Source: Pseudomonadota bacterium
Lineage (GTDB): Bacteria; Pseudomonadota; Gammaproteobacteria; Burkholderiales; Ferrovaceae
Assembly (NCBI GenBank): GCA_021804705.1
Contig: JAJZHC010000047.1
Coordinates: 1 to 9,023, forward strand
DNA: 9,023 bases
Reading direction: 5' to 3'
Of the stretch, positions 1 to 5,798 are shown piece after piece. The notes beneath the pieces are model-generated. The model did not search any database. It was given only the letters and a program-made list of their open reading frames with translations, and was not told the origin of the DNA. Position 1 is the first letter of the stretch; each line of letters opens with the position of its first letter. The translations under genes were made by a program, and so were the position numbers.

Positions 1-976
1 TGCCCACGTGCGCACTGGATTCCATGAGGGTGTGCGCCGCGGCCGCTTCGGCCATGGGAAAGGCGGCATGGATCACCGGTTTGATACGCCCGGCATCCAG
101 CAGCGGCCAGACCTTGTCCCGCAACTGCGCGGCAATGGCCGCCTTGAAGGCTACGGAACGCGGGCGCAGCGTGGAGCCGGTGATGATGAGACGGCGCTGC
201 ATGACTTCTGCCATGTTGACCTGGGATTTGGCCCCCCCCAGAAAGGCGATCAGGACCAGCCGTCCATCGTCGGCCAGCGCCTTCAATTCGCGCGGCGTGT
301 AATCGCCCGCCACCATGTCGAGAATGACATCCACCCCGCGCCCTCCGGTGACTTCTTTCAAGACGGCCACGAAGTCCTCGGTTTTATAGTTGATGGCCCG
401 GTCTGCACCCAACGCTTCGCAGGCGGCACACTTCTCGGGGCTTCCCGCCGTGGCGTACACCGGATGTCCAAAGGCCTTGACGAGTTGAATGGCCGTGGTG
501 CCGATGCCGCTGGACCCCCCCTGCACCAGAAACGATTCACCGGGCTGCAATGCCCCACGGTCGAACACGTTGCTCCAGACCGTGAACATCGTTTCCGGCA
601 AGGCTGCGGCCTCAATGGCGTCATAGCCTTTGGGAATGGGCAGACAGAGGGCGGCAGGGGCAGTGCAATAATCGGCATAGCCGCCTCCGGGCACCAGGGC
701 GCAGACCTCGTCGCCAACGGCGACGCCATGGGCACCCTCCCCCAGTGCCACCACCCGACCTGCCACTTCAAGACCCGGCAGGTCGGATGCGCCCGGCGGG
801 GGCGGATAGAATCCTGCGCGCTGAAAACAATCGGGGCGATTGATGCCCGCCGCGGCCACTTCAATCAGCACTTCGCCCGCCTGGGGCTGTGGGGTGGCCC
901 TCTGGGCCAGCTTCAGGACCTCGGGCGGGCCAGCCTGGGAAATTTCGACGCATCGCATTTGAGTTGGGACAGACAT
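1..976 (-). CDS. NAD(P)H:quinone oxidoreductase, PIG3 family (3' end cut by window edge)
   Basis: Cytosolic medium-chain dehydrogenase/reductase of the zinc-free quinone oxidoreductase branch, expected to reduce quinones with NAD(P)H. An uninterrupted frame of 325 codons runs from the ATG at 976 to the window edge. Visible landmarks are the N-terminal GroES-like part (GINRPDC at residues 45-50, LPGLEVAGRV near 66-75), the dinucleotide-binding motif VQGGSSGIGT at 151-160, the segment KCAACEALGAD near 182-192, and the GSTLRPRS signature near 267-274, which is typical of the PIG3/TP53I3 subgroup. The family is usually about 325-335 residues, so only a few C-terminal residues are missing. The start is supported by an AGGA at 988-985, eight bases upstream; Met7 is an alternative start without a Shine-Dalgarno. 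The gene is divergent from ubiC. The subfamily call is from remembered motifs; the physiological quinone cannot be read from sequence. Confidence 0.9.
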   Translation of the reverse strand, partial: MSVPTQMRCVEISQAGPPEVLKLAQRATPQPQAGEVLIEVAAAGINRPDCFQRAGFYPPPPGASDLPGLEVAGRVVALGEGAHGVAVGDEVCALVPGGGYADYCTAPAALCLPIPKGYDAIEAAALPETMFTVWSNVFDRGALQPGESFLVQGGSSGIGTTAIQLVKAFGHPVYATAGSPEKCAACEALGADRAINYKTEDFVAVLKEVTGGRGVDVILDMVAGDYTPRELKALADDGRLVLIAFLGGAKSQVNMAEVMQRRLIITGSTLRPRSVAFKAAIAAQLRDKVWPLLDAGRIKPVIHAAFPMAEAAAAHTLMESSAHVG

Positions 977-1005
977 GAACGCATTCCTGAACGAGTGGAA
1001 CAAAT

Positions 1006-1019
1006 CGGGATTGATCCCG
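1006..1019. promoter_or_regulatory. Perfect 6-2-6 palindrome, possible operator between divergent genes
   Basis: CGGGAT, two bases, then ATCCCG: an exact inverted repeat in the 77-base region between the quinone oxidoreductase and ubiC start codons. It ends next to a weak -35-like hexamer for ubiC and lies 30 bases upstream of the oxidoreductase start, so a protein bound here could affect both genes. I do not recognise it as the site of a specific regulator. With a two-base loop it is more likely a protein site than an RNA hairpin. Confidence 0.35.
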
Positions 1020-1047
1020 TGGAGAATACCATTGCCTGTGGGATAAT
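1020..1047 (+). promoter_or_regulatory. Candidate sigma70 promoter for ubiC
   Basis: TGGAGA at 1020-1025 (four of six matches to the -35 consensus), a 16-base spacer, and GATAAT at 1042-1047 (five of six to the -10 consensus). Transcription would begin close to the ubiC ATG at 1054, giving a leaderless or almost leaderless mRNA. The only purine-rich bases before the ATG are AGG directly touching it, too close for a normal Shine-Dalgarno. The evidence is consensus matching by eye only. Confidence 0.3.
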
Positions 1048-1053
1048 TGCAGG

Positions 1054-1605
1054 ATGCACTCCCACCATCCCCGCGACCCCTGGAAAACCGCACTGCTGCG
1101 CCCCACCGTGCCAGCCTCGCTGTTTTCCCTGCTGGCCCACCGCGGCTCACTGACGGCCCGCCTGAAAGCCCAAAGCAAACAGTTCCGGGTCGAGGTCCTG
1201 CGCCAGCATCTGGGCCGCCCCCTGAACGATGAGCGTCTGCTGATGGGGCTACGTCAGGGACAACTGGCCTGGATTCGCGAAGTCCTGTTGTGCGACGGCG
1301 ATCTGCCACTGGTCTTTGCCCATTCCGTCCTGCCCCGTGCCCATGTGCGCGGGGCCTGGAATCTCTTCGCCGGATTGGGTGCGCGCCCCCTGGGCGAAGC
1401 CCTTTTTGCCGACCCTCGCGTGGCGCGCCAGGCCTTGCGCTTCAAAAAACTCTCGGCCCGGCACCCGCTGTATCGTCGGCTGGGGTCAGACCCCAAAATG
1501 ACCACCCAGGGCTTGAGCCTCCCCGCCCGACGCTCCCTTTTTTACCGGCATGGCCGCGCACTGCTGGTTACCGAGGTGTTTTTGAGGCAAATCGCACCAA
1601 CCTGA
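1054..1605 (+). CDS. ubiC: Chorismate lyase (chorismate--pyruvate lyase)
   Basis: Cytosolic enzyme that splits chorismate into 4-hydroxybenzoate and pyruvate, the first committed step of ubiquinone synthesis. The 183-residue product is in the normal UbiC range. Hallmarks in order are WIREVLLCDGD near 73-83, whose Arg75 corresponds to the chorismate-contacting arginine of the E. coli enzyme; FAHSVLP at 88-94; GARPLGEALF near 109-118; ARRSLFYRHGRALLVTEVFL at 158-177, whose Glu174 corresponds to the E. coli active-site glutamate. The frame is closed upstream by a TGA at 1012-1014, and 1054 is the only ATG that retains the N-terminal part, but there is no spaced ribosome-binding site. In many proteobacteria ubiA follows ubiC; here an ammonium transporter follows instead. 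Family assignment is secure; the residue correspondence is from memory of the E. coli protein. Confidence 0.93.
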   Translation: MHSHHPRDPWKTALLRPTVPASLFSLLAHRGSLTARLKAQSKQFRVEVLRQHLGRPLNDERLLMGLRQGQLAWIREVLLCDGDLPLVFAHSVLPRAHVRGAWNLFAGLGARPLGEALFADPRVARQALRFKKLSARHPLYRRLGSDPKMTTQGLSLPARRSLFYRHGRALLVTEVFLRQIAPT

Positions 1606-1615
1606 AGCATTTTTT

Positions 1616-1632
1616 CGCACGAAATCTGTGCA
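1616..1632. promoter_or_regulatory. NtrC-like inverted repeat upstream of amt
   Basis: The sequence is C-GCAC-GAAATCT-GTGC-A. The enteric NtrC site is TGCAC-N7-GTGCA in outline. Here both GCAC and GTGC half-sites, the seven-base spacing and the 3' A agree; the first T (C here) and the inner Y/R positions (G and T here) do not. It lies 67 bases before the start of an ammonium transporter, a classical NtrC target. Against it, no good sigma54 promoter follows and the site is closer to the gene than a typical NtrC enhancer. Confidence 0.4.
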
Positions 1633-1641
1633 TTCATCGCG

Positions 1642-1672
1642 TTTTGCATTATGTTAGCGGTTTCTTTTGCAT
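1642..1672 (+). repeat. Direct repeat TTTTGCAT x2, 23-base period, in the amt leader
   Basis: TTTTGCAT occurs exactly at 1642-1649 and again at 1665-1672. The wider leader also carries GCATT at 1607 and 1630, so GCAT cores lie 23, 16 and 23 bases apart. Each repeat contains TTGCA, like the -12 element of a sigma54 promoter, but neither has the matching GG element at the right distance. The repeats could be a transcription-factor site or chance in a short AT-richer leader. Confidence 0.35.
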
Positions 1673-1698
1673 GGCCTGCCTTGAGGAGCCCCTGAATC

Positions 1699-2892
1699 AT
1701 GGAAACGTTGAAGTCCGGAAGCGATACGCTGTTCATTCTGATGGGGGCCATTCTGGTCTTTGCCATGCACGCTGGTTTTGCTTTTCTGGAACTGGGAACG
1801 GTCCGCCATAAAAACCAGGTCAATGCCCTGGTCAAGATCCTCATGGATTTTGCGATATCCACCATCGCCTACTTCTTCATTGGCTACACCGTGGCCTATG
1901 GCACGCAGTTTTTTACCGGCGCCGAAACCCTGGCGGCCAAAAGCGGCTTTGAGCTGGTGAAATTCTTCTTCCTGCTCACTTTTGCTGCAGCCGTGCCCGC
2001 CATCATCTCGGGCGGCATCGCCGAACGGGCCAGGTTCGAGCCCCAACTGATTGCCACCTTCATCCTGGTAGCCCTGGTCTACCCGCTCTTTGAGGGCATC
2101 GCCTGGAATGAACGGTTTGGCATACAAGCCTGGCTTACGGCACAGACCGGCGCCGCCTTTCACGACTTTGCCGGCTCCGTGGTGGTGCATGCGGTAGGGG
2201 GCTGGGTAGCCTTGCCTGCCGTGCTGCTGTTGGGCGCCCGCTACGGACGTTATGGCAAGGACGGCTCGATCTCCGCCCACCCGCCCTCAAACATTCCGTT
2301 TCTGGCCCTGGGGGCCTGGATCCTGGCCGTGGGCTGGTTTGGGTTCAACGTGATGAGTGCGCAAACCATCGACAAGATCAACGGGCTTGTGGCCATCAAT
2401 TCCCTCATGGCCATGGTGGGAGGAACCATCGCAGCCTGGGCCGTGGGCAAGAACGACCCGGGGTTCGTATATAACGGCCCGCTGGCGGGTCTCGTGGCGG
2501 TCTGTGCGGGCTCGGACATCATGCATCCGCTGGGTTCCCTCGTGGTGGGCAGCATCGCGGGCGTGCTGTTCGTGAAAATGTTCACGCTGGTGCAAAACCG
2601 CTGGAAAATCGACGACGTCCTGGGGGTATGGCCGCTGCATGGCCTGTGCGGCGCCTGGGGCGGCATCGCCGCCGGAATCTTCGGTTCCAGGGCACTGGGC
2701 GGCCTGGGTGGGGTCACCCTGGCAAGCCAGGTTGCCGGCACCTTGCTGGGCATCGTCATTGCGCTGACAGGAGGGTTTATCATCTACGGCACGCTCAAAA
2801 CCGTGATGGGAATCCGTCTGGATCAGGAATCCGAATACCTTGGCGCGGATCTGGCCATCCACAAGATCAGCGCAACGCCCGAACGAGACTGA
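1699..2892 (+). CDS. amt: Ammonium transporter, Amt/AmtB family
   Basis: Inner-membrane trimeric channel for ammonium uptake. The 397-residue product has the eleven-segment Amt pattern. Conserved pore positions (E. coli AmtB equivalents from memory) are present: Phe95 (F107) before SGGIAERARF at 104-113; Asp156 (D160) and His164 (H168) in HDFAGSVVVH; GWFGFNVMSA at 212-221 with Phe216 (F215) and Ser220 (S219); His314 (H318) in WPLHGLCGAWGG. The twin histidines are therefore intact. The N-terminus enters the first membrane segment directly, without the cleaved signal peptide of E. coli AmtB. The start has a good Shine-Dalgarno, GAGGAG at 1683-1688, ten bases upstream. The cytosolic tail (from about residue 371) ends with HKISATPERD instead of the HGExAY-like end of classical Amt proteins. 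No glnK is adjacent; the downstream gene overlaps its stop codon. Confidence 0.96.
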   Translation: METLKSGSDTLFILMGAILVFAMHAGFAFLELGTVRHKNQVNALVKILMDFAISTIAYFFIGYTVAYGTQFFTGAETLAAKSGFELVKFFFLLTFAAAVPAIISGGIAERARFEPQLIATFILVALVYPLFEGIAWNERFGIQAWLTAQTGAAFHDFAGSVVVHAVGGWVALPAVLLLGARYGRYGKDGSISAHPPSNIPFLALGAWILAVGWFGFNVMSAQTIDKINGLVAINSLMAMVGGTIAAWAVGKNDPGFVYNGPLAGLVAVCAGSDIMHPLGSLVVGSIAGVLFVKMFTLVQNRWKIDDVLGVWPLHGLCGAWGGIAAGIFGSRALGGLGGVTLASQVAGTLLGIVIALTGGFIIYGTLKTVMGIRLDQESEYLGADLAIHKISATPERD

Positions 2893-2894
2893 TG
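2890..2894 (+). other. TGATG stop/start overlap coupling amt to the TonB receptor gene
   Basis: The amt stop codon TGA (2890-2892) and the receptor start codon ATG (2892-2894) share one base. No convincing Shine-Dalgarno precedes the second start, so the receptor is probably translated by ribosomes that have just terminated on amt. The overlap implies one transcript and linked expression of the two proteins. Confidence 0.8.
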
Positions 2895-5090
2895 CGCACC
2901 GGCCTGGCCCGCCCCTGGCTGGCTGCCCTGCTGGCCAGCGCGATGCACCAGGCCCTGGCCGACGACGAAATCACCACCCTGCACCCCGTGGTGGTAACCG
3001 GCACCCGCGTGGCGCGTGATCCCGCAGATGTGGCTGCCTCGGTGACCGTTCTGGATCGCAGCGACATCGTGGATGCGCAGCCCCGGGTAGACCTGACGGA
3101 ATCTCTGGGCAGCGTGCCTGGAATCCAGGGATTGAATCGCCACAATTACGCGCAGGACTTGCAAATCTCATCGCGCGGCTTCGGCGCCCGCGCCCCGTTT
3201 GGCACCCGCAGCATCAAGCTCTTCACCGACGGCATTCCTGCCAGCATGGCAGACGGCCAGGGGGAGACCTCCACCTTCAACCTGGACCAGGCCCAACGCA
3301 TTGAAATCCTGCAAGGTCCGCTGGCATCCATCTACGGCAACCAGGCCGGGGGCATCATCCAGCTCTTTACGCGGGAAGGCCAGGGGCCGCCCACCACGGA
3401 GGCCTCACTGGCCGTGGGCAGCTTTGGCCTGTGGAAGCGGGATATGACCGCACTGGGAGCAAGTGGGGGCGTGAGCTATCTTCTGGACAGCTCCCATTTT
3501 CATACGGACGGCTACCGCCCGGACAGCCAAGCCAATCGCGACCAACAGATGGCCAAGTTTTCACTCTCTCCCACGGAGGGTGGCAAGCTGACCATCGTGG
3601 CCAATGCCAACCAGCAGCATGACACGCAGGATCCGCTGGGTCTGACCCGTACGGCCTACCTGCAAAACCCCTTTGGACCCCTGCCCGCCCGCCAGGGGTC
3701 CACCACTTACCCCGACCTTGCTGCTGCGTATGGCACGCGCAAGAGCATCAACCACATGCAGGGCGGGGCGACCTATGATCAGGCGTTCGGTGATGACCAT
3801 CTGCAAACCACCCTCTACTCGGGAAACCGCCATGTCACGCAATTCCAGTCGGCCATGGCCTCCTTCAGCAGCAATAGTGGCGTGGTCGATTACGGTCGCG
3901 ACTTTTACGGCGCCGACATGCGCTGGATCCGGGTGCGACCCCTTGGCGATCACGAGACCCTGACGCTCACCGCGGGGCTGGACAATGACCAGTTCCAGGA
4001 CAACCGCAAGGGTTTTACCAATTTCACGACCACCGAAACCAGCGGCACACTGGTATGCGGCAGCAACGCGACCTGCGGCGTATTCGGCAACCAGAAGCGC
4101 CAGGAAATGGACACCGTGCGCAGCGTCGACCCCTACTTCCAGGCCGAGTGGGACCTTCAATCCTGGGTTCTGAGCGGAGGGCTGCGCTACAGCCGCGTCA
4201 ACTTCAATGTCGCCAACTCGCTCTCCAATGGCCTCACCAGCAGCCAGGCCACGGCTGCCGCCAGTGGTGACGTCACCTTCACCCATACCACCCCGGTGCT
4301 CTCGGCGCTCTATCGGCTCAACAATGCCACCCATCTGTACGTCAGCGGCTCGCAAGGGTTTGAAACGCCTACGCTCAATGAAATGTTCTACTCCCGCAAC
4401 GGCGCCAACGTGGCCGACGTCTTCAATTTCGGACTGAAGGCGGCCACTGTCCATGCCCTGGAGGCCGGCGTCAAATCCATGCTCAACTCAGACACGCAGG
4501 CCACATTTGCCGTGTATCACGTACGCGTGGACAATGAGGCCGTGGTGGACATCAATGTCAATGGTGCTGCGGCCTATAAAAACGCCCAGACCCAACGCGA
4601 CGGCGCCGAATGGAGCCTCGACAGCCAGCTCTCGCCCACCGTGAGCGGCAAGCTCTCGCTGACCCTGCTGCATGCTTTCTTCACCAACCCGAGTGCCACC
4701 ACTACAGTGGTCGGCCCTGCAACCAGCAGCCTGCCGGTAGCCTCCGGCAACATCCTGCCTGGGGTCGCCGAAAAATACGCCTATGCCGAACTGGCCTGGG
4801 ATCCGCTGCCGGGCTTGAGCACTGCCGCCGAATTCAGCGCGCGCGGCCGCATGTTCGTGGAAGACAGCAACACCCAGATGCCCGCACCGGGCTATGCCAT
4901 CGCCTCCTGGCGACTGCAGTTGCACCAGGAGGTGTCCGGCTGGAAGCTGAAGGAGTTCGTCCGGGTGGACAACCTGTTCGACCGCACCTATGTGGGCAGC
5001 GTGATCGTCGGTGACGTCTTTGGTCGCTATTACGAACCTGCTCCGGGACGCAACGGGCTGATGGGCGTCAACGCCAGTTATCAGTTTTGA
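2892..5090 (+). CDS. TonB-dependent outer-membrane receptor, YncD/PqqU-like
   Basis: Outer-membrane beta-barrel importer powered by TonB-ExbBD. The 732-residue product has a signal peptide with likely cleavage after ALA at residues 21-23, a TonB box (VVVTGT, 33-38), a plug domain (about 45-165) and a 22-strand-type barrel ending in Phe732. Several stretches closely match E. coli YncD as I remember it: ESLGSVPGIQ at 70-79, NYAQDLQISSRGFGAR at 85-100, DGIPASMADGQGETS at 113-127, SQGFETPTLNEM in the barrel, and the C-terminal VDNLFDRTYVGSVIV and GRYYEPAPGRN. YncD has been renamed PqqU as a high-affinity PQQ receptor, so PQQ is the leading substrate guess; a metal chelate remains possible. The start at 2892 is chosen because the signal peptide follows at once; the 88 codons open upstream lie inside amt. 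The only cysteines are Cys389 and Cys395. Confidence 0.93.
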   Translation: MRTGLARPWLAALLASAMHQALADDEITTLHPVVVTGTRVARDPADVAASVTVLDRSDIVDAQPRVDLTESLGSVPGIQGLNRHNYAQDLQISSRGFGARAPFGTRSIKLFTDGIPASMADGQGETSTFNLDQAQRIEILQGPLASIYGNQAGGIIQLFTREGQGPPTTEASLAVGSFGLWKRDMTALGASGGVSYLLDSSHFHTDGYRPDSQANRDQQMAKFSLSPTEGGKLTIVANANQQHDTQDPLGLTRTAYLQNPFGPLPARQGSTTYPDLAAAYGTRKSINHMQGGATYDQAFGDDHLQTTLYSGNRHVTQFQSAMASFSSNSGVVDYGRDFYGADMRWIRVRPLGDHETLTLTAGLDNDQFQDNRKGFTNFTTTETSGTLVCGSNATCGVFGNQKRQEMDTVRSVDPYFQAEWDLQSWVLSGGLRYSRVNFNVANSLSNGLTSSQATAAASGDVTFTHTTPVLSALYRLNNATHLYVSGSQGFETPTLNEMFYSRNGANVADVFNFGLKAATVHALEAGVKSMLNSDTQATFAVYHVRVDNEAVVDINVNGAAAYKNAQTQRDGAEWSLDSQLSPTVSGKLSLTLLHAFFTNPSATTTVVGPATSSLPVASGNILPGVAEKYAYAELAWDPLPGLSTAAEFSARGRMFVEDSNTQMPAPGYAIASWRLQLHQEVSGWKLKEFVRVDNLFDRTYVGSVIVGDVFGRYYEPAPGRNGLMGVNASYQF

Positions 5091-5119
5091 TAGTCAGAAC
5101 CTGAACAGTCCGTTACAAT
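5091..5119 (+). promoter_or_regulatory. Candidate sigma70 promoter for the response regulator gene
   Basis: TAGTCA at 5091-5096 (four of six to the -35 consensus), a 17-base spacer, then TACAAT at 5114-5119 (five of six to the -10 consensus). Transcription would start near 5126, leaving a leader of about 27 bases. No terminator is evident after the receptor gene, so read-through from amt is also possible. ACAAT at 5115-5119 recurs at 5125-5129, exactly ten bases on. Confidence 0.4.
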
Positions 5120-5152
5120 TCCTGACAATCAAACGAAGGGTCGCAGCAGGCA

Positions 5153-5785
5153 ATGATCAACGTACTGGTGGTTGATGACCATTCCATCATCCGGAAAGGG
5201 ATCAAACAACTGCTTCAGGACACGCAGGACATGCGCGTCACCGGCGAGGCCGAAAATGGTGCCGATGCCCTGCAACTGGTCCGTGAGTTCGACTACAACC
5301 TGGTTTTGCTGGATATCAGCATGCCCGGAGAACATGGCATCGATGTGTTGAAGCAAATCAAGGGCATTCGTCCCAACCTGCCCGTGATGATTCTCAGCAT
5401 GTATCCGGAAGAGCAGTACGCCGTGCGCTCCCTCAAGGCGGGGGCCTCGGGTTATATCAACAAGCAAGGCGCCCTGACGCAACTGGTGGCGGCCATCCGC
5501 CAAGTGGCGGGCGGCAAGAAGTACATCAGCAACGAGCTTGCCTTGCAGTTGGCCGAGAACCTGTCCAACGGCCATGTAGAGCACCCGCATCACATGTTGT
5601 CCCACCGGGAGTATCAAACCCTCTGCCTGATCGCTTCGGGAAAAAAGCTGAGCGAGATTGCCGAAGTCATGGCCCTCAGCGCCAAGACCGTGAGCGTCTA
5701 TCGCGCCCGCCTGCTGGAAAAGATGAACTTCAAAACCAACGCGGAACTCATCCATTACGCCATCACCCACAAGCTGGTGATTTAA
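5153..5785 (+). CDS. Two-component response regulator, NarL/FixJ family (receiver plus LuxR-type HTH)
   Basis: Cytosolic DNA-binding response regulator of 210 residues, the standard length for this class. The receiver domain (about 1-120) has the acidic pair Asp8-Asp9, phosphoacceptor Asp54 in LVLLDISMPG, Ser82 at the Thr/Ser switch position in MILSMYPEEQYAV, and Lys104 in YINKQGA. The LuxR/GerE helix-turn-helix is at about 148-205, with LSHREYQTLCLIASGKKLSE and recognition-helix residues SAKTVSVYRARLLEKM. All catalytic positions are intact, so phosphorylation control is expected. No histidine kinase lies in the window, so it is locally orphan. It sits 62 bases after the receptor gene on the same strand and may be co-transcribed or use its own promoter. 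Ribosome-binding candidates are weak (GAAGGG at 5135-5140, AGG at 5148-5150), but the frame begins naturally at MINVLVVDDHS. Target genes cannot be deduced. Confidence 0.95.
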   Translation: MINVLVVDDHSIIRKGIKQLLQDTQDMRVTGEAENGADALQLVREFDYNLVLLDISMPGEHGIDVLKQIKGIRPNLPVMILSMYPEEQYAVRSLKAGASGYINKQGALTQLVAAIRQVAGGKKYISNELALQLAENLSNGHVEHPHHMLSHREYQTLCLIASGKKLSEIAEVMALSAKTVSVYRARLLEKMNFKTNAELIHYAITHKLVI

Positions 5786-5798
5786 GACCGGCAGCCCG

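Noticed and set aside
8..1153. Long open frame on the plus strand opposite the quinone oxidoreductase
   Set aside because: It is antisense to a clear conserved protein, has no recognisable domain, and overlaps the ubiC start. GC-rich third positions open antisense frames like this.
1655..1672. Sigma54 promoter (GG...TTTTGCAT) for amt
   Set aside because: The GG at 1659-1660 is eight bases from the GC at 1669-1670 instead of the required ten, and the properly placed -24 position reads AGCGGT, a poor match.
1654..2280. 208-codon minus-strand frame opposite amt
   Set aside because: Antisense to conserved transmembrane segments; no motifs and no upstream signals.
2628..2891. In-frame extension of the TonB receptor upstream to an ATG at 2628
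   Set aside because: The 88 extra residues lie entirely inside amt in another frame, are not signal-like, and would bury the good signal peptide that starts at 2892.
3561..4454. 297-codon minus-strand frame inside the TonB receptor gene
   Set aside because: No family motifs, no convincing start signal, and the opposite frame encodes a well-conserved receptor.
5079..5092. TATCA-GTTT-TGATA hairpin at the receptor stop codon as a terminator
   Set aside because: Only a five-base AT-rich stem with no following U-tract; too weak to call.
5115..5129. ACAAT direct repeat with ten-base spacing upstream of the response regulator
   Set aside because: Five bases is too short to be convincing; the first copy is better explained as part of the -10 hexamer, and it does not fit the NarL heptamer TACYYMT.
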